A stretch of 64,000 nucleotides of DNA from Leucobacter tardus (GTDB taxonomy: Bacteria > Actinomycetota > Actinomycetes > Actinomycetales > Microbacteriaceae), in the NCBI RefSeq assembly GCF_017583045.1, contig NZ_JAGFBF010000005.1, positions 682,001 through 746,000 of the forward strand, read 5' to 3'. Below the pieces are notes generated by a model. It was not told the DNA's origin. It ran no database searches and saw only the letters and a list, made by a program, of their open reading frames with translations. Positions 54,193 through 64,000 of the stretch are shown here, piece after piece (position 1 is the stretch's first letter; every line of letters starts with the position of its first letter). The position numbers and the translations under genes were made by a program.

Positions 54193-55530
54193 GTGAGCAC
54201 CACGCAGCCCTCCTCCCTGCCCACCGGCACCGGCACCATCCCCTACGACGCCGCCCCCGTGAACCGACTCGTCGTCCTCGTCACGATCGCCTGCCTCGGC
54301 GGCATCTTCGTCGACGGCTATATTCTCGGCGTGATCGGCGGCGCCGTCGTCCCGGCGACCGAAGAGCTCGGCCTCTCGCTGCTCGGCACCGGCCTCATCG
54401 CCGCGAGCGCGCTGATCGGCATCTTCATCAGCGGACTCCTCTTCGGTCGCGTGGCGGACCGCTTCGGCCGCAAACGAGTGTTCTTCTGGAACCTCGTCGG
54501 CTTCACCGTGGTCTCCCTGCTGCAGCTCTTCGTCGTCGGTACCTGGGATCTCGTCGCCCTGCGACTCATCCTCGGACTGCTGATCGGGGTCGAGTACGCG
54601 GTCGGCACCTCGTTGCTGGCCGAGTTCGCGCCCGTGAAGAAGCGCACGGTGCTCGTCGGAGCGATCGGGCCGTTCTGGTTCGTGGGCTTCATCGCCGCAT
54701 TCGTCGTCTCGCACTTCTGGGAGCCGGACGCCTGGCGCTGGCTCCTGGCGTCGAGCGCCGTGCCCGCCCTGATCGTGCTCCTCATCAGGCTCGGGATCCC
54801 CGAATCCCCCCGTTGGCTCCAGAGTCAGGGTCGCGAAGCCGAGGCTCAGGCGATCGTGACGCGCCACTACGGCAGCGGGTACACGCTGCACCCCGCGGTC
54901 GAATCCACGACCAGCACGACGCTCCGCGACTTCTTCGTCGAGAACGACTGGCGTCGCGTGCTGTACGCCGGCCTGTTCTGGTTCTGCCAGGTCGGTCCGC
55001 TCTTCGCCATCTTCACGTTCATCAACCCGGTGCTCAGCGAACTCGGCTTCAGCGGAGGCTTCGGGCTCGACCTGGTAATGAATGCGTTCCAGCTCGCGGG
55101 CGCCGCATTCGGACTCTGGTTGCTGTACGTCATGACGCGACGGGGCTTCGTGATCTGGACGTTCGGGATCCTCGCGGTCCTGCTGCTGTACCTCGGCCTC
55201 TGGGCCGACCAGCCCCCCGTGCTGAAGCTCGTGGTGTTCAGCGCGTTCGTGTTCATCATCGTCGCATCGAACAGCATCCAGTACGTGTACCCGCCCGAAA
55301 TGTTCTCCACGCGGTTCCGCAGCACCGGCGTCGGGTTCTCGGCCGCGATGAGCCGGGTGGGTGCCGCGGGCGCCACCTATCTCTTTCCGCTCGCGCTCTC
55401 GGCGTACGGTGCCAGCGGGACGCTCCTGCTGCTCGCCGCCTTCCCGATCGTCGGCTGGGTCGCCTCGCTCCTCTGGGCTCCCGAGACGAAGCACGCGCCG
55501 CTCGACACCAATGTGGTGCGCGTGCCGTAA
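54193..55530 (+). CDS. MFS transporter
   Basis: A 445-residue major facilitator with twelve helices. The loop 2-3 signature is GRVADRFGRKRVFFW (about 93-107) and the second half has GLVMNAFQLAG-like helix 7, a short RRGF loop and STGVGFSAAMSRVGAAGA near helix 10. The loop RLGIPESPRWL after helix 6 is typical of sugar- and organic-acid-porter MFS proteins. It follows purU by 98 bases. The substrate is not evident; choline, betaine, dimethylglycine or an aromatic acid are possible. Its ribosome-binding site is in a hairpin. Confidence 0.85.
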   Translation: MSTTQPSSLPTGTGTIPYDAAPVNRLVVLVTIACLGGIFVDGYILGVIGGAVVPATEELGLSLLGTGLIAASALIGIFISGLLFGRVADRFGRKRVFFWNLVGFTVVSLLQLFVVGTWDLVALRLILGLLIGVEYAVGTSLLAEFAPVKKRTVLVGAIGPFWFVGFIAAFVVSHFWEPDAWRWLLASSAVPALIVLLIRLGIPESPRWLQSQGREAEAQAIVTRHYGSGYTLHPAVESTTSTTLRDFFVENDWRRVLYAGLFWFCQVGPLFAIFTFINPVLSELGFSGGFGLDLVMNAFQLAGAAFGLWLLYVMTRRGFVIWTFGILAVLLLYLGLWADQPPVLKLVVFSAFVFIIVASNSIQYVYPPEMFSTRFRSTGVGFSAAMSRVGAAGATYLFPLALSAYGASGTLLLLAAFPIVGWVASLLWAPETKHAPLDTNVVRVP

Positions 55531-55562
55531 CCCGGAACCTCGACCACGGACCACGGGCCGGT

Positions 55563-55604
55563 CGCCGGGTCGTTCGCCCCCTTAGCGGGCGCGGCGACCC
55601 GGCG
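55563..55604. terminator. Bidirectional terminator containing the iclR stop codon in its loop
   Basis: CGCCGGGTCG (55563-55572) pairs with CGACCCGGCG (55595-55604), and an inner stem CGCCC/GGGCG (55575-55579, 55587-55591) closes a 7-base loop that holds the TAA of the iclR gene. It stands between the convergent MFS and IclR genes. Confidence 0.65.
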
Positions 55605-56397
55605 CGAGGTGTCCGAGACGCTTTGCGAGTTCGTCGGCGAAGACCCTGAGGCGACCCGCGAGCTCCGGAAGGTCGTCCTCGGGCATGCGGAATGCCGGTG
55701 CCGTGACGCTGAGCGCGGCGATGACGGCCCCCTCACCCGTGAACACCGGCACCGCCACCGCGTTGGTGTGCTCCTGCCACTCCGCGAGCGCACCGCCCCA
55801 TCCGCGCTCGCGGATCGCGCGCATCTCCCGCTCCAGTTCATTGGGATCGACGATCGTGCGGTCCGAGTAGCGAGCGACGGTCGCACCGGCGATCCGCGCG
55901 GCCGTGTCGTCCGCGTAGGCGAGCAGCGTCTTGCCCGACGACGTGGCGTGCCCGGGGGTGCGCTGCCCCACGAACTGGTCGCGCACCGCGACACTGCTCG
56001 TGCCAGTAGCCTGCGCGATGTTCACGGCGTCGCCGTCGACCAGGATCGCGACGTTCGAGGTCTCCCCGATCGCCGCGGTCACCTCGTCGCAGATCGCCTG
56101 GGACTCGCGCGCAAAGTCCACACGAGTGGTGACGGCCCCGGCGATGCGGAGCGCTCCGCTTCCGAGCGCGTATGCGCCGTCGGCTTCGCGGAAGACGAAC
56201 CGGCGAGCCTCGAGGGTGCCGAGCAGCCGGAAGGCGGTCGAGCGATGCACGCCGAGCTCTCGCGCGACGGCACTCGCGGACTGCGGGCCCCCGTCGGCGA
56301 TGATCTCGAGGATGCGGAGCGCACGGTCGACCGCTTGCACCGGGCTCGTATCGCTCGCGGTCCCTCCCGACCCCGGGGCGTCGTCATGCATGAACAT
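55582..56397 (-). CDS. IclR family transcriptional regulator
   Basis: A 271-residue regulator with an N-terminal winged helix (about 25-85; VQAVDRALRILEIIADGGP, SASAVARELGVHRSTAFRLL) and a C-terminal GAF-like effector domain (about 100-260; VRDQFVGQRTPGHATSSGK, AIRERGWGGALAEW). The start at 56397 has AGGAG about 12 bases upstream; 56391 is another possibility. It is convergent with the MFS gene and lies after fdhA, and could regulate either. The effector is unknown. Confidence 0.88.
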   Translation of the reverse strand: MFMHDDAPGSGGTASDTSPVQAVDRALRILEIIADGGPQSASAVARELGVHRSTAFRLLGTLEARRFVFREADGAYALGSGALRIAGAVTTRVDFARESQAICDEVTAAIGETSNVAILVDGDAVNIAQATGTSSVAVRDQFVGQRTPGHATSSGKTLLAYADDTAARIAGATVARYSDRTIVDPNELEREMRAIRERGWGGALAEWQEHTNAVAVPVFTGEGAVIAALSVTAPAFRMPEDDLPELAGRLRVFADELAKRLGHLAPGRRAR

Positions 56398-56431
56398 CAG
56401 TCTAGGCCGCTCCTCGGCGCGCACGCGTGGA

Positions 56432-56460
56432 AGGGGCCGTGTCCCGACGACACGGCCCCT
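56432..56460 (-). terminator. Terminator after fdhA
   Basis: AGGGGCCGTGT (56432-56442) pairs perfectly with ACACGGCCCCT (56450-56460) around a 7-base loop, 15 bases after the fdhA stop. It separates fdhA transcripts from the iclR gene. There is no T tract. Confidence 0.8.
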
Positions 56461-56475
56461 CCGCAGCGACGCGTC

Positions 56476-57690
56476 TCAGCGCGTGATCATGCCGTGCGGG
56501 TCGAGCACGAACTTCTGCGCAGCGCCCTCGTCGAACGCGGCGTACCCCGCGGGTGCATCGTCAAGGGAGATGGGCGTCGCGTTGACGTTCTTCGCGATGC
56601 TCACCTTGTCGTGCAGAATCGCCTGCATGAGTCCGCGGTTGTACTTCATGACGGGGCACTGTCCCGTGACGAACCGGTGCGACTTCGCGAAGCCGAGTCC
56701 GAACCGCATGGACAGCGAGCCGACGCGCGCCGCCTCGTCCTTCGATCCGGGATCTTCCGTGACGTACAGACCGGGGATCCCGAGATTGCCCCCGGCACGG
56801 GTGATGTCCATCAGAGAGTTCAGCACGACGGCCGGCTGCTCCTTGGCCGCATCCGCCCCGTGGCCGCGTGCCTCGAAGCCGACCGCGTCGATGCCGCAGT
56901 CGACCTCCGGGACGCCGAGAATCTGCTCGATCTGATCCTTCGGGTCGCCCTCGCCGACGTTCACGGTCTCGCATCCGAACGCGCGGGCCTTCGCGAGACG
57001 ATCCTCGTTGAGATCGCCGACGATGACCACCGAGGCACCGAGCAGCTGCGCTGAAGTCGCCGCGGCGATGCCGACGGGACCTGCACCGGCGACGTAGACC
57101 GTTGAGCCGACTCCGACACCCGCGCCGACCGCGCCGTGGAAGCCGGTGGGGAAGATGTCGGAGAGCATCGTGAGGTCGAGGATCTTCTCGAGTGCCTGGT
57201 CGCGATCCGGGAACTTCAGCACGTTCCAGTCCGCGTACGGCACCAGCACGTACTCGGCCTGGCCGCCGACCCAGCCACCCATGTCGACGTAGCCGTACGC
57301 CGATCCGGGGCGATCGGGATTGACGTTGAGGCAGATCCCGGTCTGCCCCTCCTTGCAATTGCGGCAGCGACCGCAGGAGATGTTGAACGGCACCGAGACC
57401 ACGTCGCCCACCTTGACGAACTCCACGTCCCTGCCGACCTCGACGACTTCGCCCGTGATCTCGTGCCCGAGCACGAGACCCTCGGGAGCGGTCGTGCGAC
57501 CGCGAACCATGTGCTGATCGGAACCGCAGATGTTCGTCGCGATCGTCTTCAGGATCACGCCGTGGTCGACCCGGCGACCGACGTTGGCCGGGTTCACTCC
57601 CGGCCCGTCCTTCAGCACGAAATCGGGGTATTCGGTGTCGATGACCTCGACCTTGCCCGGACCCGCGTAGCTCACTGCCTTGTTGCTCAT
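56476..57690 (-). CDS. fdhA: Glutathione-independent formaldehyde dehydrogenase
   Basis: A 404-residue zinc alcohol dehydrogenase family enzyme of the glutathione-independent formaldehyde dehydrogenase type. The catalytic zinc site is ICGSDQHM (Cys about 46) and GHEITGEV; the structural zinc site is NISCGRCRNCKEGQTGIC (about 97-114). The coenzyme fold is VYVAGAGPVGIAAATSA (about 170-186). It would oxidise formaldehyde released by demethylation of betaine, dimethylglycine and sarcosine. AGGAG precedes the ATG at 57690. The long form of this family (about 390-405 residues) has an insertion loop, which fits the length. Confidence 0.92.
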   Translation of the reverse strand: MSNKAVSYAGPGKVEVIDTEYPDFVLKDGPGVNPANVGRRVDHGVILKTIATNICGSDQHMVRGRTTAPEGLVLGHEITGEVVEVGRDVEFVKVGDVVSVPFNISCGRCRNCKEGQTGICLNVNPDRPGSAYGYVDMGGWVGGQAEYVLVPYADWNVLKFPDRDQALEKILDLTMLSDIFPTGFHGAVGAGVGVGSTVYVAGAGPVGIAAATSAQLLGASVVIVGDLNEDRLAKARAFGCETVNVGEGDPKDQIEQILGVPEVDCGIDAVGFEARGHGADAAKEQPAVVLNSLMDITRAGGNLGIPGLYVTEDPGSKDEAARVGSLSMRFGLGFAKSHRFVTGQCPVMKYNRGLMQAILHDKVSIAKNVNATPISLDDAPAGYAAFDEGAAQKFVLDPHGMITR

Positions 57691-57742
57691 CGTTGAGTCT
57701 CCTACTCCGTAGTGGGAACCGGGGCCTCGATCGATCACTGGG

Positions 57743-57752
57743 ATATCAGTTG
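57743..57752 (-). promoter_or_regulatory. GATATC motif at the fdhA promoter, like the glyA operator
   Basis: GGATATCAGTTG here shares ATATCAGTTG (57743-57752) with the glyA operator (46605-46614). It lies about 55 bases upstream of the fdhA ATG. Only one arm of the TGATATATCA palindrome is well conserved. Confidence 0.35.
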
Positions 57753-57812
57753 AATATGAGGCCCGTCCGAGCATTCTCGATCCCCGCGGACGCCGCTGTC
57801 AAGCCGCGCGCT

Positions 57813-58745
57813 CTAGCTCTCGTCGTCGAGCCGGGACGCGAGAATCTCTTGAGCGGTCGCGCGGAGATAGGCCAGCGACTCGGTGATGAGCGGGGATCCG
57901 GCACTTCCGGAGCGCACCGCCGCGACGATCTTGCGCGTCGGCCGTCGCTGACCGGCGATCCGCACGCGGACCACATTCCGGGCGCCCTCGAGACTTGCGA
58001 GCCTCGGCACGAGACCGATGCCGAGTCCCGCCTCGACGAGCGCCGTCGAGGTGTCCCACTCCGCCGCCTCGTGCGACACGCGCGGCGTCAGCCCGAGCGC
58101 GGAGAACGCCGCCGTGAACAGGTCGTGGTACGGGGTGCCCGGAACATCAGTGATCCACTCCTCGCCCGACAATTCCTCCAGAGTCACCGGCCCGTTCCCC
58201 GCGACGGCGTGGTCGGCCGGCACGATGACGTCGAGCGGGTCGTTGAGCAGGCTGATCTGCTCGAACCGCGGATCGCCGTCCACATCGACTTCGGCCTGAC
58301 TCGCGACCACGACGGCGAGATCGATGCGCTCGGCGACCAGCAGGTCGAGGCAACGTGCCGGACTGGCTTCGAGTACGTGCACCTGCACCCCCGGTCGCTC
58401 GCGCTTCACGTGCGCGGCGAGCGGCGCGAGCAGATTCGACGCCGCGGTCGAGAATCCGCCCATGCCGAAGTGCGTCGGCGTCTGGTCGCCGGCACGCAGC
58501 GCGGCGGCCTTGATGGACTCCCATTCGGCGATCAACGTGTCCGACCGTTTGACCAGATATCGCCCCGCGGCGGTCAACCGCAGGCCCCGCCCGTCTTTCA
58601 CCAGCAGTTGCATATCGAGCGAGCGCTGCAGCTCTCGCAACTGCGCCGAGACCGCCGACGGGGAGTACCCGGTGAGCTCCGCGGTCGTGGAAACCGTCCC
58701 GCAGCTGGCGAAAGTTCTGAGCGTCAGCAACCGTGAGTCGATCAT
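57813..58745 (-). CDS. LysR family transcriptional regulator
   Basis: A 310-residue regulator with the N-terminal LysR winged helix (about 3-62; LLTLRTFASCGTVSTTAELTG in part, SPSAVSAQLRELQRSL) and a C-terminal periplasmic-binding-like effector domain (about 90-295; LAPLAAHVKRERPG, DLLVAERIDLAVV, GLGIGLVPRLA). ATGs at 58745 and 58760 are both possible, neither with a good ribosome-binding site, so a leaderless mRNA is likely. It is divergent from gbcA with a 143-base gap and is the natural candidate activator of the betaine demethylation genes; fdhA lies just downstream. Confidence 0.9.
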   Translation of the reverse strand: MIDSRLLTLRTFASCGTVSTTAELTGYSPSAVSAQLRELQRSLDMQLLVKDGRGLRLTAAGRYLVKRSDTLIAEWESIKAAALRAGDQTPTHFGMGGFSTAASNLLAPLAAHVKRERPGVQVHVLEASPARCLDLLVAERIDLAVVVASQAEVDVDGDPRFEQISLLNDPLDVIVPADHAVAGNGPVTLEELSGEEWITDVPGTPYHDLFTAAFSALGLTPRVSHEAAEWDTSTALVEAGLGIGLVPRLASLEGARNVVRVRIAGQRRPTRKIVAAVRSGSAGSPLITESLAYLRATAQEILASRLDDES

Positions 58746-58888
58746 GCAGCCATTATGCATGAATGTCACCACTATTTAACGCTTTTCCTGCAGCACAAGA
58801 TTTGGTTAGGTTGCGATCAGCAGCCCGTTTCTCGGCGTCGTCGACGATCCGGTTGTCGATCACGCCCCGGCATCAGTGGAGATGAATC

Positions 58889-60186
58889 TTGGCCCCTGCA
58901 ATCAATCTGTCCCCCGCACCGTCGACGACCGGCGCAGGCATCGCCGGCGAGAAGCTCGCAGAGATCTCGGACCTCCTGGAGCGACGCAGAGCGGGGTTCT
59001 CACTCGAGTCGCCCTTCTACACCGACCCGGACCTCTTCGCCGTCGACATGCGTGCGATCTTCGGCGAGCACTGGATCTACGCGGCGAGCGTCGCCGAGGT
59101 CCCCGAGCCCGGAGACTACGTCACGGTGGAGTACGGACCGTACTCCCTCGTGGTGCTGCGCAACGACGACGCGGGCGTCAACGTACTGCACAACGTGTGC
59201 CGCCACCGCGGCGCTCGCGTGCTCACGGAGCCCACCGGCACGACGGGGAACCTCGTCTGCGGTTACCACTCCTGGACGTACTCCCCCGAGGGCGAACTGA
59301 TCCATGCGTCAGCGCCGGGTGAGATCGACTTCGACAAGGAGTGCTACGCACTCAAACGCGCACACGGCAAAATTGTCGCCGGACTCATCTTCATCTGCCT
59401 CGCCGACGAGCCGCCGACCGATTTCGACGAGACCGCCAAGATCTTCGAACCCTACCTCGCCCCGCACGAGCTCTCCACAGCGAAGGTCGCCTACCAGCAG
59501 AACATCGTCGAAGAGGGCAACTGGAAGCTCGTGATGGAGAACAATCGCGAGTGCTACCACTGCGACGGCCACCCCGAACTCGCCTGCTCACTCTTCCCGA
59601 CCTGGGGCCTCACCGACGAGACGGTGCCCAAGCACCTCGAGGACGTGTGGGAGCGAAATCAGGACGCGCAAGCATCACTGGAGTACCGGTGCCGCCGCTA
59701 CGGACTCCCTTACGAGGTCGTGGAGGAGCTCGATACCCGCGTCGCCGGCATCCGCATCTCTCGCGAGTCGCTCGACGGGGACGGCGAATCGTTCTCACCG
59801 GACGGCCATCGTCTGTCGAAGAAGCTTCTCGGAGATCTGCCCGACTTCCGACTCGGTCGCTGCTCGATGCACCTCCAGCCGAACAGCTGGTTCCACTTTC
59901 TCGGCGACCACGTCATCACGTTCGGCGCGTTTCCCATCAACGAGCACCAGACCCTGGTCCGCACGACCTGGCTCGTCGCCGACGATGCGGTGGAAGGCGT
60001 GGACTACGACCTCGACAAGCTCACGCACACCTGGAAGCAGACGAACCTGCAGGACAAGGCGTTCGTCGAGCTCTGCCAGCAGGGGGCGTCGAGCCCAGTG
60101 TATGAACCAGGACCCTACATGAAGAGCGAGTATCAGGTCGAAGCGTTCATCAACTGGTACGTGCAGCGCATGCAGGAGCACGTGGC

Positions 60187-60190
<4 letters not shown>
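58889..60190 (+). CDS. gbcA: Glycine betaine monooxygenase, Rieske oxygenase subunit (GbcA-like)
   Basis: A 433-residue Rieske non-haem iron oxygenase. The Rieske cluster ligands are C104-x-H106 (CRHRGARV) and C124-x2-H127 (CGYHSW). The mononuclear iron ligands are H224 and H228 in ECYHCDGHPE and probably D340 in FLGD. This pattern and the LVMENNRECYHC context are typical of GbcA, which turns glycine betaine into dimethylglycine and formaldehyde; carnitine- and stachydrine-type demethylases are related. The start is TTG, with GGAG about 9 bases upstream. It overlaps gbcB by 4 bases. Confidence 0.9.

Positions 60191-64000
<3,810 letters not shown>

Overview
The window is very G+C-rich (roughly two thirds or more by eye), has GTG and TTG starts alongside ATG, many 4-nt ATGA/GTGA overlaps and very short intergenic gaps. 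Together with a fused E2-E1 2-oxoglutarate enzyme (Kgd), a DUF6350-purN-purH neighbourhood and an MsiK-like orphan sugar ATPase, this points to an actinobacterium, most likely Micrococcales (Microbacteriaceae such as Leucobacter or Microbacterium). That assignment is inference from gene content. I saw no insertion sequence, prophage, CRISPR array, rRNA or tRNA. No gene-free stretch exceeds 300 bases; the longest is 4039-4292.

Region 1 (1-5645) is catabolic flotsam: a truncated short-chain dehydrogenase, an APC-type permease translationally coupled to an amidohydrolase, and a GlcD-type FAD oxidase, with a striking nested palindrome and G-rich repeats in the convergent gap. Region 2 (5767-12364) is a homoprotocatechuate (3,4-dihydroxyphenylacetate) meta-cleavage operon: ring-cleavage dioxygenase HpaD, semialdehyde dehydrogenase HpaE, a FAH-RraA fusion in place of the usual HpaG, hydratase HpaH and aldolase HpaI, with its own GntR regulator inside. 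No HpaF isomerase and no HpaBC hydroxylase are visible. A 16-bp terminator closes it.

Region 3 (12413-37568) is mostly core metabolism: DUF3237 protein, aldehyde dehydrogenase, uracil-DNA glycosylase, amine oxidase-like flavoprotein, methionine genes metY-metX, aroQ, a lipoprotein, two DUF21/CBS membrane proteins, kgd preceded by a possible leaderless 19-codon upstream ORF, an FMN reductase-MarR-LLM monooxygenase operon, agmatine deiminase, a phosphoesterase with an orphan ABC ATPase, an FtsX-type ABC exporter and purN-purH. Region 4 (37616-41749) is a thiamine uptake operon under a TPP riboswitch (thiB-thiP-thiQ) that ends in a small uncharacterised P-loop kinase and then runs into purN-purH. 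DUF6350 follows at 41757-43745.

Region 5 (43827-64000) is a nearly complete glycine betaine catabolic island. A BCCT carrier would import betaine; GbcAB (Rieske monooxygenase plus reductase) demethylates it to dimethylglycine; a dimethylglycine oxidase (cut by the window end) gives sarcosine; heterotetrameric sarcosine oxidase SoxBDAG gives glycine; GlyA makes serine. One-carbon units are handled by PurU (10-formyl-THF hydrolysis) and a glutathione-independent formaldehyde dehydrogenase. GntR, IclR and LysR regulators and an MFS carrier are embedded. A shared GATATATC-type motif at the BCCT, glyA and, in weaker form, fdhA promoters suggests one GntR-controlled regulon.
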